Source: Saprospiraceae bacterium (GTDB taxonomy: Bacteria > Bacteroidota > Bacteroidia > Chitinophagales > Saprospiraceae). From it: a DNA stretch of 64,000 bases. How positions within the stretch are numbered: position 1 is the stretch's first letter; the number at the start of each line of letters is the position of its first letter. The notes beneath the pieces are model-generated. The model made no database searches. It worked only from the letters and a program-made list of their open reading frames with translations, and was not told the origin of the DNA. Of the stretch, positions 25,525 to 35,993 are shown one piece after another. The translations under genes and the position numbers were made by a program. The stretch is taken from the NCBI GenBank assembly GCA_027488935.1, contig JAIYAP010000041.1, forward strand, positions 62,001 to 126,000, given 5' to 3'.

Positions 25525-27945
25525 TTACAGCCGCACCCGCAACAATTGTCCGAGGCGTTCGTAGGCAACTTTCCAATCGTCGTTGGCAAATACCCATTGG
25601 CCTTTCCGCAAGCCTTTGGTGAGCAAATAAAATTCGTTTTGACTGCGCCAAATCGCGGGTTTCAGGCCCATTTGGTCCACAATCGTGAGTACTTCATTCA
25701 GCCATTTCACCCGTTGCACCGAGGATTCATCGAGTTCAATTTTTTTGATTTCCCGCATAATCCGCTCGCCAATGGCATGTCGCACCGATTCAATATCGCC
25801 AAATTTTACGTTCCAACGGCTGATATCGGCCGAAATACGCCGCAAATTACGCGGATCATTGGTCGTTTCTCCGTCAAAAAAGTGCAATAAATCGGCATTC
25901 AGCACATACGCCGCAATGTTGCGCCAGGTATCCGGCAGGGTCAGTCCGGCTTCCTGTAATCCCGTCATCAACTGATAGTTATCGTTGAATACGTTGCGGA
26001 AATTGGCATCGGCCAGCGATAAACTGTGCTCGGTGATGGCCGAGATGATTTTGATTTTTTCATCGGCAAACAACGACGAGATGGTAAATTTCTCCGGACC
26101 AAAATATTCCTGCAAAATACCGATCACCTCGCCCAATTGCGCCTGCCGGAACGCTTTGTTGGTGCGTTCGTACATCGAATCGAAGGTGGTGCGGTTCATA
26201 TTGGCCGTCAAATTGCCAATAATATGCTGCTGCCCTAAGTAAATCACGGCAAAACAATAGGTTTTTTGCGCATGGCTCAGGCGCGAGCGGATGGCTAAGC
26301 GCGATACCGCAAATTGCACGGTGCCAGCCTCAATTTTTTCAAAAACCTCCACTTCAGCAGTATAATTGAACAAATCCAGGTCTTCCGGATTTTCCTCAAA
26401 CAAGGACGATACCGCAAAGTGCATCGCCACACGATCGAGGGTAACCCGCGTGGGCACCACATTTTGCAAAAAACTCGCCGCGCCGTTGTCCAACACATTA
26501 CTCGGGGCTTCGGCGAGTCGGCGGGTAAAGTCATTGTGCAAACTCCGGCCCGACACATCCTGCACATAATCCATGGCGCGCAGGGCATATTGCAGGATTT
26601 GGTTGGTTTCGAGGCCCGAAATTTCGTCAAAAAACCAGCCGCAGCTCGTGTACATGAGGATGGAGTGCCGTTGCATTTCGAGCAAACGCAATACCAACAC
26701 TTCTTCCAGGCTGCTCAGGGTGCGGCGGCAGTGTTTTTCTAAAAAGCGCTTCACCGACTCATCCGAGCGGTCGAGCATCAGTTCGATATAATCGTTGCGT
26801 GCCGCCCAGGGGTCGCGCAAAAACCGCTGACCTTCCCGTTCAAACAAAGGGCCGGTCTGGTCGCGCAGCCAGTCGAGGGTATCGCGCAGGGGTTTGCGCC
26901 AGCGCTGGTGCCAGCCCGAGTTGCCGCCCGTGTTGCATCCGCAGTTGCTGCGCCAGCGTTCGACGCCATGCACACAGCTCCAGGAGGAGTTTTCGTGAAT
27001 TTGCGCCTCCCATTGGGGTGGAAACAGTTCTAAAAACTGGCCATAATTGGTGATTTGGGCATCGCTGCCGCTGTCTATTTGGAGCAGGCAGTCGGCTAAG
27101 GCCATTTCGCCCAATCGGTGGTGGTGGCCATAACTTTCGCCATCGGTCGCGATGTGCGAAAGTTCGGGGGTGTCGTCGTTGGAAAAAACGCTCAACATGC
27201 GGTTGGCAAAGTTTTTACCACTGTTGAGCAGGCCATTAAAAGCCACTTCCTGCGCGATGCCGCCGTTGTAAAAAAACAGGGCAATGCGGCGGCCGCTGGG
27301 CAACTGACACCAATACGGATTGCGGGTGTCGATGGACTCCGCATTAACGTCTTTCCAGGCCGTGGCCATCGTACCGCCCATTTTCCGCACGGCTTTTGCC
27401 TGGCGCGGGGCCAATACGGTATATAAAATGCCATGTGCGGCGAGTACTTCGAGGGTTTCGGTATCTACGGCAGTTTCAGCGAGCCAGATGCCTTCCGGGG
27501 CGCGTTTGAACCGAAATTCAAAATCTCGGATGCCCCATACCACCTGCGTTACCTTGTCGCGGTAATTGCAAAGCGGCAAAATCAAATGGCTGTGTACCTG
27601 CGCCATGGCCGAACCGTGGCCGCCAAACAATTCCTGGCTGCGTTGGTCGGCGCGCAAGATCAAATTATAGGCCTCGGGGTCCATTTCTTCGAGCCAGGTA
27701 AGCAAAGTAGGCCCGATATTGAAAGAAATGCGGCTATAATTGTTGCGAATTTTGTTGATCCAGCCCTGATCATCGAGGATACGGGCAGCAGCATTGGGCG
27801 CATAACATTCAAAGTTGATGCGCGAATTCCAATCGTGAAAAGGACGGGCACTTTCTTGTTGTTCCACGATTTCCAGCCAGGCGTTCTCGCGTGGAGGCTG
27901 GTAAAAGTGGCCGTGGATACAAACGTACTTATTTTTGCGTGGCAT
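25525..27945 (-). CDS. GH57-like / DUF3536 glycoside hydrolase
   Basis: Start trimmed to MPRKNKYVCIHGHFYQPPRENAWLE; HGHFYQPPREN and ATDGESYGHHH motifs. Confidence 0.85.
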   Translation of the reverse strand: MPRKNKYVCIHGHFYQPPRENAWLEIVEQQESARPFHDWNSRINFECYAPNAAARILDDQGWINKIRNNYSRISFNIGPTLLTWLEEMDPEAYNLILRADQRSQELFGGHGSAMAQVHSHLILPLCNYRDKVTQVVWGIRDFEFRFKRAPEGIWLAETAVDTETLEVLAAHGILYTVLAPRQAKAVRKMGGTMATAWKDVNAESIDTRNPYWCQLPSGRRIALFFYNGGIAQEVAFNGLLNSGKNFANRMLSVFSNDDTPELSHIATDGESYGHHHRLGEMALADCLLQIDSGSDAQITNYGQFLELFPPQWEAQIHENSSWSCVHGVERWRSNCGCNTGGNSGWHQRWRKPLRDTLDWLRDQTGPLFEREGQRFLRDPWAARNDYIELMLDRSDESVKRFLEKHCRRTLSSLEEVLVLRLLEMQRHSILMYTSCGWFFDEISGLETNQILQYALRAMDYVQDVSGRSLHNDFTRRLAEAPSNVLDNGAASFLQNVVPTRVTLDRVAMHFAVSSLFEENPEDLDLFNYTAEVEVFEKIEAGTVQFAVSRLAIRSRLSHAQKTYCFAVIYLGQQHIIGNLTANMNRTTFDSMYERTNKAFRQAQLGEVIGILQEYFGPEKFTISSLFADEKIKIISAITEHSLSLADANFRNVFNDNYQLMTGLQEAGLTLPDTWRNIAAYVLNADLLHFFDGETTNDPRNLRRISADISRWNVKFGDIESVRHAIGERIMREIKKIELDESSVQRVKWLNEVLTIVDQMGLKPAIWRSQNEFYLLTKGLRKGQWVFANDDWKVAYERLGQLLRVRL

Positions 27946-28124
27946 GCGGCGAAGGTAGGGAACTCGGTGAAATGATGCAATTGGATTGCAAAAGTGCTGC
28001 CAACTTAACATTTGAAAAAGTTCAGGGTTCGTATTTGCATCTATTTTATCGGCGCAAACCCTACCTTTGCGCTGCAAATTTCCACTTTTGTCTGTTTTAA
28101 GTAGTTCAATCATTTCATACCCGC

Positions 28125-30752
28125 ATGACATCTCGCGCAATACGCCAGCAATTTCTCGATTTTTTCGAATCAAAAGGCCATAAAATCATTCCTTCTGCGC
28201 CCATGGTGGCCAAAAGCGACCCCACGCTGATGTTTATCAACTCCGGCATGGCCCCTTTGAAAGATTTTTTTCTGGGCAACCAAACGCCCCCTGCCAAGCG
28301 GGTCGCCGATACCCAAAAATGTCTGCGGGTAAGCGGAAAACACAATGACCTGGAAGATGTAGGCTTCGATGGCTACCACCACACCATGTTTGAAATGCTG
28401 GGCAACTGGTCTTTTGGCGATTATTTTAAAAAAGATGCCTTAGCCTGGTCTTGGGAACTGCTCACGGAAGTGTATAAAATTCCGAAAGACCGCCTATATG
28501 TATCGGTGTTTCAAGGCGATGAAGCCCAGGGACTGCCTTTCGATCAGGAAGCGTTTGACACCTGGAAACAGTTTGTTGCGGAAGACCGAATTTTACCATT
28601 TGGCAAAAAAGAAAACTTCTGGGAAATGGGCGACCAGGGTCCTTGTGGTCCTTGCTCGGAAATACACGTCGACCTGCGCTCCGATGCCGATCGTGCCAAA
28701 GTAGACGGCCGCGATTTGGTCAATGCCGATGATCCGAACGTGATTGAGGTGTGGAACAACGTATTTATGCAGTTCAACCGCAAAGCCGATGGTTCCTTGG
28801 AGGAACTACCAGCCAAAAGTGTGGATACGGGCATGGGTTTCGAGCGTTTGTGCCGCGCGGTGCAAGGCGTTGCTTCCAATTATGATACCGATTTGTGGCG
28901 GCCATTGTTCGACTTTTTGGAAAACAGATCGGGCATCCGGTACACGGGCTCGTATGCGCGCGAGGCCAAAACCGATGTAGCCATGCGCGTCGTGGCCGAC
29001 CATTTGCGGGCAGTGAGTTTTGCCATTGCCGATGGTGAATTGCCTTCTTCGGGCGGTGCCGGGTATGTAATTCGCCGGATTTTGCGTCGTGCGGTGCGGT
29101 ATTACTACTCCTTTTTGAATTTAAAAGAGCCGGTTTTGTACCGGATGTGCCCGATTTTGGCCGAAGAGTTTGGGGATGTTTTCCCGGAATTGAAAGGGCA
29201 AATTGATTTTGTGGTAAAAGTTATTTTGGAAGAAGAAAAATCCTTCCTGCGCACCCTGGAGCAAGGCTTGAAACGCATTGACAACCTTGATTTGCAAGGA
29301 AATACTGTAAGTGGCGAGCAGGCATTTGAATTGTTGGACACCTTTGGTTTCCCCTACGATTTGACCAGTTTGCTGGCACGGGAAAAAGGCTGGGAAGTGG
29401 ATGAAGAAGGTTTCAAAGCCGCCTTGCAAGTACAAAAAGACCGCTCCCGCAAAGACGCCGCCAAGCAGGTAGGCGACTGGATGGTGCTCAGCGATGATCC
29501 TGATGTGGAATTTGTAGGCTACGATACCCTGGAAACCACCGGTTCGCATGTCGTAAAATACCGCACCGTGGCCGCAAAAGGTGCCAATCAGTACCAGATT
29601 GTGCTCAACCGCACCCCGTTTTACCCGGAAGGCGGCGGACAAGTGGGCGATACCGGCGTGATGTATTTTGGCTCCGAACACGTGCGTGTACTCGATACCA
29701 AAAAGGAAAATACCCTGGTGATGCACATCGTGGAAAACCTGCCCGAAAACATCGACCATGAAAATGTGCAATGTGTGGTGGATGCTGATAAACGCCACCT
29801 CACCGAGCGCAACCACTCGGCTACCCACTTGCTGCATGCCGCTTTGCGCCGCGTACTGGGCACCCACGTGCAACAAAAAGGTTCGTACCTGGATGACCAT
29901 ACTTTGCGTTTCGACTTTCAGCATTTCCAGAAAGTGACCGATGCAGAAATCCTTGAAATAGAACGGATTGTAAATGAAAAAATCCGCGAAAATATTGCTT
30001 TGGAAGAAGCGCGCAACCTGCCCATTGAGGAAGCCAAAAATTCGGGCGCAATGATGTTGTTTGGCGAAAAATACGGCGAAAGTGTGCGCATGATTACGTT
30101 CGATCCTGCCTACTCCCGCGAATTGTGCGGCGGATGCCATGTACAGCGCACCGGCCAAATCGGCTATTTTAAAATTACCGCAGAAGCCGCAGTGGCAGCA
30201 GGCGTTCGCCGCATTGAAGCGGCTACAGCGTTAGGTGCCGAACAGTACGTACAAGGCCTGGAAGACGAATTGGGCGCGATCAAAAACGTATTGAAAGCGC
30301 GCGATCTGCCCAAAGCGATCGGCGATTTGCAAGATGAAAACAAACGTTTGCAGAAAGAAATCGAACGCCTCGTGCAGGAACAGGCCAATGGCTTGCGGGA
30401 AGGCTTGCGGTCGCAATTTGAAACGGTGAATGGCATCGCATATTTAGCGGCCTTATTGCCGATTCAGGATGGAAACGCGATCAAAACCCTGGCCACCGAA
30501 CTGGAACGGGAAGTGGGCAACGCCGTGATTGCATTTGCTTCCGCCAGTGCCGATGGCAAATGCATGTTGACCGTAAAAATCAGCGATAACTTGGTAAAAT
30601 CCAACGGGTTGAATGCCGGAACCATCGTACGCGAACTGGCACAAAAATTCCTGAAAGGCGGCGGCGGCGGCCAACCGGGCTTTGCTACGGCGGGCGGGAC
30701 GGATGCCACACAATTGAAAGAGGCTTTGGATGCGGTGAAGGGGTATTTGTAG
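28125..30752 (+). CDS. alaS: Alanyl-tRNA synthetase
   Basis: MTSRAIRQQFLDFFESKGHKIIPSAPMV...; HHTMFEMLGNWSFGDYFK; NHSATHLLHAALRRVLG; CGGCHVQRTGQIG. Confidence 0.98.
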   Translation: MTSRAIRQQFLDFFESKGHKIIPSAPMVAKSDPTLMFINSGMAPLKDFFLGNQTPPAKRVADTQKCLRVSGKHNDLEDVGFDGYHHTMFEMLGNWSFGDYFKKDALAWSWELLTEVYKIPKDRLYVSVFQGDEAQGLPFDQEAFDTWKQFVAEDRILPFGKKENFWEMGDQGPCGPCSEIHVDLRSDADRAKVDGRDLVNADDPNVIEVWNNVFMQFNRKADGSLEELPAKSVDTGMGFERLCRAVQGVASNYDTDLWRPLFDFLENRSGIRYTGSYAREAKTDVAMRVVADHLRAVSFAIADGELPSSGGAGYVIRRILRRAVRYYYSFLNLKEPVLYRMCPILAEEFGDVFPELKGQIDFVVKVILEEEKSFLRTLEQGLKRIDNLDLQGNTVSGEQAFELLDTFGFPYDLTSLLAREKGWEVDEEGFKAALQVQKDRSRKDAAKQVGDWMVLSDDPDVEFVGYDTLETTGSHVVKYRTVAAKGANQYQIVLNRTPFYPEGGGQVGDTGVMYFGSEHVRVLDTKKENTLVMHIVENLPENIDHENVQCVVDADKRHLTERNHSATHLLHAALRRVLGTHVQQKGSYLDDHTLRFDFQHFQKVTDAEILEIERIVNEKIRENIALEEARNLPIEEAKNSGAMMLFGEKYGESVRMITFDPAYSRELCGGCHVQRTGQIGYFKITAEAAVAAGVRRIEAATALGAEQYVQGLEDELGAIKNVLKARDLPKAIGDLQDENKRLQKEIERLVQEQANGLREGLRSQFETVNGIAYLAALLPIQDGNAIKTLATELEREVGNAVIAFASASADGKCMLTVKISDNLVKSNGLNAGTIVRELAQKFLKGGGGGQPGFATAGGTDATQLKEALDAVKGYL

Positions 30753-30856
30753 CAGGCCGCCAATTGTGGAGAAAAAACGTTCCTGTTGTGGATGTAACTT
30801 TTCACCTGATTGGCAGTCCAATTACAAAGTTTTCACGCACACAAAACTATTTCAAC

Positions 30857-31354
30857 ATGCATAAGATCAAAATCATCTTCACGGCGCTGTTTTTAGCCCT
30901 TTTTAGCCTTTCTGGCACTGTATTACTTGCGCAAGATGGTCCTCCACCGAAAGGCGATAAAGGCCACCGTCCACCACCGCCCCCCGAATCACAGGCGCAA
31001 ATGGAAAAACGCGAGGCCGCCGAAACGGATGAAATGTCGAAGGAACTGAATCTTTCTCCCGAGCAAAAAGCCCAGATCAAAAAAATTGATCAGGATTTTA
31101 AAGCAAAAAGAAAGGTAGAAAAGAACGAACGCCGGGAAGCCCATGAGCAAGCGCGCGCAGAACGTGTCAAAGCCCATAAAGCCGTGATGACACCTGAACA
31201 ATCTGCCAAATACGACCAGGTGCTGGCAAAACGTGAGGCGAAACACAAGGAGAAAATGGACGCGCGCCAGAAGGAAAAATCGGCCAAAAAATCGGCCAAA
31301 AAGGCACAGAAAAAAGCGGCCAAAACCCCGGAACAGGACGGAAACAAGGATTAA
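30857..31354 (+). CDS. Periplasmic LTXXQ/Spy-like protein (Lys/Glu-rich)
   Basis: Signal peptide from MHKIKIIFTALFLALF; ELNLSPEQKAQIKKIDQDFK and MTPEQSAKYDQVLAKR. Confidence 0.65.
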   Translation: MHKIKIIFTALFLALFSLSGTVLLAQDGPPPKGDKGHRPPPPPESQAQMEKREAAETDEMSKELNLSPEQKAQIKKIDQDFKAKRKVEKNERREAHEQARAERVKAHKAVMTPEQSAKYDQVLAKREAKHKEKMDARQKEKSAKKSAKKAQKKAAKTPEQDGNKD

Positions 31355-31388
31355 TTGAATTTTTGGTTTGAATAAAAACATGCGTCTT

Positions 31389-31426
31389 CCCGAATTTTGG
31401 ATTATACCGAAATTCGGGATTTTTAT
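31389..31426 (+). terminator. Rho-independent terminator-like hairpin
   Basis: cccgaattt-tggattataccg-aaattcggg followed by atttttat. Confidence 0.6.
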
Positions 31427-31450
31427 TTATTATCACGAGTATCCAGCAAG

Positions 31451-31650
31451 CCCCCCGCCGCGCTTTGGTCTTTTGACCAAGCGCATGCAACGTTCGATGC
31501 TAATCAACTTATAATCAATTTGTTATAACGCTTAAGTTCTCTCGGGAGTTGCGCGTGGTCAAAAGACCAACGCGCGGCGGCGGGGCTTTAGTGGTATAAA
31601 ACAAAGATTGAGCGCTGCGAGATACTAAGCGTTGTGGAAGAGCGGACTAC
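31451..31650. repeat. Nested-palindrome element, copy 1
   Basis: ccccgccgcgctTTGGTCttttGACCAAgcgca...gcgcgTGGTCaaaaGACCAacgcgcggcggcgggg plus tail gtggtataaaacaaagattgagcgctgcgagatac...agcggactac. Confidence 0.85.
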
Positions 31651-31683
31651 ACGCGGCAACCTCGTTTAATTCCAACAAATGCA

Positions 31684-31734
31684 TAAATTGTATTGACGGG
31701 GCGACTTTTTCAGTCACCCCGCCAATACAATTTA
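31684..31734. repeat. 22-bp-arm inverted repeat
   Basis: taaattgtattgacggggcgac-tttttca-gtcaccccgccaatacaattta, 2 non-Watson-Crick positions. Confidence 0.7.
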
Positions 31735-31842
31735 CACGTTACCACAAATCCTTTCTCGTTGTAGTGTTTACCGCTGGTAACGATCTTCACGCGCTCGATG
31801 CTCAAACGCTGAGCGTGATCTTCGTTCTTCCCACGCTCAATT

Positions 31843-32040
31843 CCCCGCCGCGCTTTGGTCTTTTGACCAAGCGCATACAACGTACGACGCTAATCAATTT
31901 ATAATCAACTTTTTATAACGTTTAGCAGCGCACGGGAGTTGCGCGTGGTCAAAAGACCAACGCGCGGCGGCTGGGTTTTAGTGGTATAAAACAAAGATTG
32001 AGCGCTGCGAGATACCAAGCGTTGTGGAAGAGCGGACTAC
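31843..32040. repeat. Nested-palindrome element, copy 2
   Basis: Same core and same ~65-bp right tail as copy 1. Confidence 0.85.
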
Positions 32041-32057
32041 TCGCCACAGAAAACCCC

Positions 32058-32783
32058 TTAATCCAACTTTTTCAAGCGACCGGAGCCGGAAATGCTCTTC
32101 GTAATTTGTGGATTCCCTTTGTAAGAAACGTCGCCGCTACCACTGATGGTGGCTTGCAGGCTTTCACTCGCCCACAGTTGCACATTGCCACTACCACTTA
32201 CGGTTACTATAGCCGTCTTCGCTGGGCAATTGAGCGCAAAAACATCGCCGCTGCCGCTTACCACCGCATTCAATTGGTCGGCCGTACCGCTGAGCGTGAT
32301 GTCGCCTGAGCCACTTACGGTTGTCCTAATTTTGGTAAAATCGGCTTTGTACACCTTTAAATCACCACTACCAGCCACATCCAGGTCCAATTGAAGGCCC
32401 TTGATGGCATCCGGTACACTTACCTTGGCGCTGCCATTTACCGCAATATTATCCCAATTGGGCGCAGAAACCAAAATTTTCAGATTGTCGACATCATACA
32501 CATTGCGGTTGAAGAAGATTTTCAGCACGCCATTGTCTTCAATGGTTTCCAGGTAGGCGATGATGTTTTCTTCGCAAGTGACTTGTACCTTATACACCGA
32601 ATCGGTGCGTACTTCCACGGTGCCTGGTACATTCACTTCAAGGGCATGAAAGTTCTTTTCATCGCGGTTTTCAGTACTCAAATCGCCCGAACCCCGGGTG
32701 CCAAGCGGGTCACAAGCGGCAAAAAGCAAACAAAAGGAAGCGGCAGCCAATAGGCAGCGGGGGACAAATTGTTTCGTTGTCAT
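32058..32783 (-). CDS. Head GIN domain (DUF2807) lipoprotein
   Basis: Lipobox-like LLFAACDP; repeated VSGSGDI/GSGDL beta-solenoid pattern. Confidence 0.85.
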   Translation of the reverse strand: MTTKQFVPRCLLAAASFCLLFAACDPLGTRGSGDLSTENRDEKNFHALEVNVPGTVEVRTDSVYKVQVTCEENIIAYLETIEDNGVLKIFFNRNVYDVDNLKILVSAPNWDNIAVNGSAKVSVPDAIKGLQLDLDVAGSGDLKVYKADFTKIRTTVSGSGDITLSGTADQLNAVVSGSGDVFALNCPAKTAIVTVSGSGNVQLWASESLQATISGSGDVSYKGNPQITKSISGSGRLKKLD

Positions 32784-32853
32784 AGCTTAATCAGTCGTTG
32801 TTGTAAAAAATAGTGTTTTTGTTTTCAGAGGAACTTTCCAATCCACGCTCAAT

Positions 32854-32988
32854 CCCCCGCCGCGCTTTGGTCTTTTGACCAAGCGCATACAACGTGCGAC
32901 GCTAATCAATTTACAATCAATTTGTTATAACGCTTAGCAGTGCACGGGAGTTGCGCGTGGTCAAAAGACCAACGCGCGGCGGCGGGGC
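32854..32988. repeat. Nested-palindrome element, copy 3 (core only)
   Basis: cccccgccgcgctttggtcttttgaccaagcgca...gcgcgtggtcaaaagaccaacgcgcggcggcgggg; left flank ccacgctcaat shared with copy 2. Confidence 0.85.
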
Positions 32989-33047
32989 TTTGACTATCCT
33001 TACGACACGCACTTCCTGGTTTTACCCTGATTCGTTTTTACCTTTTT

Positions 33048-34946
33048 TTAAAACTGATACCGCAAGGCCACATTTCCACCCACCCAGCTGCTCAAACGCG
33101 GCGCATCCGGGATTTTGATGGAAGGGAAATTAGCAGGTACCACCAAGGATTTATAGTCAAATCCATCTGGCTGGGTTTTTTCTGCAATATACACGTTGGC
33201 GCTCAGGCCCAGGGCCACGTGCAAACCGCCCGCAATGCGCACATCCAAGGCTGGCACAAATTGCGCCCAACCATGAAACGTTTGGTTGTTTCGTCCCTCT
33301 ACCTCAATTTGCCGGTGAATCAGATCGAAACTCATGCCGCAGCGGTCGTTGAAACGCGCCAAGGCGCCAATGCCCGCCCCATACGACCACAGGAGTTTTC
33401 GGTCCTCGTACGCGGGCGTGTACCCGGCCGTGAAGATGGTGTACAAATGCCGGGTGCCCGATTTGAAGGCCAAATTGCTCCAGGTTACTTCATTTCCGCT
33501 CAACTCGAGGGCGATATACCCGCCTTTTTTGGAAAAATTGAGCAAACCGATTTGTACCCCGTCGATTTCTCGCGCGCGGTTGATCAAGCCAATCTGCACG
33601 CCTTTTACTTTTCGGGCACTGTTGAACAAACCTGCCATTTGCACGCCCTGAATGGTATCAGCCTGGTTGAACAGTCCTGCTGCCTGTACGTGCAAGGTTC
33701 CGGATTTATGGGTATTGAACAAACCTGCGGCTTGAATCCCCCCTTTGGCTTGGCGTGCCACATTGAACAAACCCGCTGCCTGCACCCCTTGTACGTAGGC
33801 CGCACCTATATTGTACAAACCTGCGGCCTGCAACGCCATAATACTGTCTGCATGGTTGGCGATGCCGGCGGCCTGGATGGAAAATTTTCCGCGCGGAACG
33901 AGGTTAAATGCACCCGAAAATTGTGCAGAAGCGCCTTTGGCATCTTTGGCCATGTTGACAAAACCGGCAGCCTGTACACCCCGCAAGGTGCCGCCAATGC
34001 GGTTGTAAAAACCCGACAACTGCACCCCGGTAACATTGCCACGCACCTCATTGTAAAAACCGGCCGCCTGCACCCCTCGGATATTTTCGCGGGTATGGTT
34101 GCCCAGTCCTGCCAGTTCCACCCCGTCGTTGCCGCGTGAATATCCTGAAATCAGGTTGATGGAAAAGTTGTTAATCACATTGCCGCTCATCAAATGATTG
34201 GTACCGATCATGGGCAACAGCGACAATTGGAAGCGCCGGTGTAGGGAGTCCTTGACGTTGATGGCGGAAAAATTTTGCGCCGACGACACAAAAAAGCGCT
34301 CCATTTTGTAAGACGTTTTTTGAAGTTCAAGTTGCACGGCTGCCCAGGTATCCTTTTGCTCCGGAACAGTATCCAGGTGAATATTAATTTGTACAAAACG
34401 CGGTGTTTGGGAGTTCACTTGCAGGATGGTATCCCGATAAGCGAGTTTTGCAACCACAATCTGGGAGTTTTCGGTAACGGGCAGTTCATAAAAACCGTTG
34501 GCATCAGTGGTGGTAGAGCGCAGGGTTTGGCGGTCGTACACCGTTACATTGGAAAGTTTTTGCCCGGTTTTGGGGTCAGAAATGTATCCGATCATACGCT
34601 CTTGTGGTTTTTTCACCTTTTTTAAGATCAGGTAATTGCCACTTTGTTTGAAAGTATATTCGGTGCCAAACAAGGCGTGGAGGGTTTCGCCAATGGTTTT
34701 ATTTTTGGAAATAAGGGTCACTTTTTTATTTGCATCGAGGATATTGGCGTTGTACGACCATTCAAATCCGCCTTTTTGGGCAATTTGGGTCATGGCCTCT
34801 TTGATGGGCGTTTGGTAAAAGGATACATTGATGGGGCGTGTAAGCACGTCACCCGCCTGCAAAGAAGGCAAAAAGTAAAAATGCAGGAGTAGGGCAAGGA
34901 TCCCCGATTGGATGGATCGCGTTGCAAAGGGTGTTAAAACTTGCAT
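33048..34946 (-). CDS. STN + carboxypeptidase-like regulatory domain protein with LA_2272-type surface repeats
   Basis: N-terminal STN-like NVSFYQTPIKEAMTQIAQKGGFEWSYN; MIGYISDPKTGQKLSNVTVYD regulatory domain; tandem GVQAAGLFNxA/GVQIGLINRA repeats. Confidence 0.75.
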   Translation of the reverse strand: MQVLTPFATRSIQSGILALLLHFYFLPSLQAGDVLTRPINVSFYQTPIKEAMTQIAQKGGFEWSYNANILDANKKVTLISKNKTIGETLHALFGTEYTFKQSGNYLILKKVKKPQERMIGYISDPKTGQKLSNVTVYDRQTLRSTTTDANGFYELPVTENSQIVVAKLAYRDTILQVNSQTPRFVQINIHLDTVPEQKDTWAAVQLELQKTSYKMERFFVSSAQNFSAINVKDSLHRRFQLSLLPMIGTNHLMSGNVINNFSINLISGYSRGNDGVELAGLGNHTRENIRGVQAAGFYNEVRGNVTGVQLSGFYNRIGGTLRGVQAAGFVNMAKDAKGASAQFSGAFNLVPRGKFSIQAAGIANHADSIMALQAAGLYNIGAAYVQGVQAAGLFNVARQAKGGIQAAGLFNTHKSGTLHVQAAGLFNQADTIQGVQMAGLFNSARKVKGVQIGLINRAREIDGVQIGLLNFSKKGGYIALELSGNEVTWSNLAFKSGTRHLYTIFTAGYTPAYEDRKLLWSYGAGIGALARFNDRCGMSFDLIHRQIEVEGRNNQTFHGWAQFVPALDVRIAGGLHVALGLSANVYIAEKTQPDGFDYKSLVVPANFPSIKIPDAPRLSSWVGGNVALRYQF

Positions 34947-34976
34947 GATGATTTTGTTTTTGTTTTCAGCCGGGGC

Positions 34977-35984
34977 TTATTCTCCGCAGCCGGCACCGTC
35001 GAACATCCATTGTCCGTTCGGTTGTTTTGTTACCTGGAGGTTGAAGGTTTCTGCAATGAGTTCAAAAAGGCGTTCCAGCGACAAGTTGTTGTAATTTCCG
35101 GAAAGGGGACATTGCGCTAAGTTTTTATTTTTCAACACAATAGACACGTTGTAGGCGTTTTGTATTTCCTCCATTACCTTGCTCATGGGTGTTGCTTCAA
35201 ATTTTAAAATGCGGTTTTTATACGCCAGCGCATTCGGGTATTGTTGGGTAAGCAATTTGGTAATTCTACCCGTTTGTTCATCGTACATGGCCTGGTCGCC
35301 TGCCACCAACAGCACGCTATTTTCGAGGTGTTTTACCAAAACCTTCCCTTCCGAAACAGTCACAATAACTTGTCCGGGCATGCTTCGGTTGTCCACATTA
35401 AAAGCGGTACCCACCACTTTGATTTCCAGGGCCTGCACTTCCACGAAAAAAGGCACCGCCTGGTTGTGGGCCACTTCAAAATAAGCCTCTCCGCGCAGTT
35501 TGATGCGCCGTTCTTTTTGGTTGAAACGGGATGCTACGGTCAGTCCGGAATTGCGGTTGAGCGTCACCACCGATCCATCCGACAAGGTATCGACCATGAT
35601 GGTGGCATTGTTGGACGCAATTTCCTGCTCGGGCGCTGTTTTGTCCGGGCGCAGCATAAAAACCGCCACCGCCAGCAACACTACCGCCGCTGCAGCCTGC
35701 ATCCAGAACCGCATGGATACTTTTCGAGCCGTAATTGGCTGATAACCATGCGTTTCCAATTGTTTTTTTACCCGTTGCAAGGCCGCTTCGGTATTGATGG
35801 GGCGTGAAGCCGACGGTCGAGCCGCAGCGCTGAGTTCCCAAAGTCGCTGTAAATCCTCAAAATAGCGTTGGTTTTCAGTCTTCGAAGTCCGCCAGGCCTC
35901 CAGCGCGGCGGTTTCTTCGGGCGATGCCTCCTCGGCCAGCACCTTGGCAATCAGAATTTCAATATCTTCGTAAGCGTTGTGCAT
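34977..35984 (-). CDS. FecR family anti-sigma protein
   Basis: Single TM; LSDGSVVTLNRNSGLTV.../GEAYFEVAHN...F.VEVQALEIKVVGTAFNV, typical FecR. Confidence 0.92.
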   Translation of the reverse strand: MHNAYEDIEILIAKVLAEEASPEETAALEAWRTSKTENQRYFEDLQRLWELSAAARPSASRPINTEAALQRVKKQLETHGYQPITARKVSMRFWMQAAAAVVLLAVAVFMLRPDKTAPEQEIASNNATIMVDTLSDGSVVTLNRNSGLTVASRFNQKERRIKLRGEAYFEVAHNQAVPFFVEVQALEIKVVGTAFNVDNRSMPGQVIVTVSEGKVLVKHLENSVLLVAGDQAMYDEQTGRITKLLTQQYPNALAYKNRILKFEATPMSKVMEEIQNAYNVSIVLKNKNLAQCPLSGNYNNLSLERLFELIAETFNLQVTKQPNGQWMFDGAGCGE

Positions 35985-35993
35985 GATCGAACA

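Noticed and set aside
24871-25890. 339-aa plus ORF
   Set aside because: Antisense to the LOG-family and GH57 genes, with no family features.
29121-30158. 345-aa minus ORF
   Set aside because: Lies antisense inside alaS; no recognisable domains.
31451-32988. Nested palindromes considered as attC sites
   Set aside because: No core GTT/AAC end pairing with neighbouring gene ends, and near-identical loops; more like REP/MITE elements.
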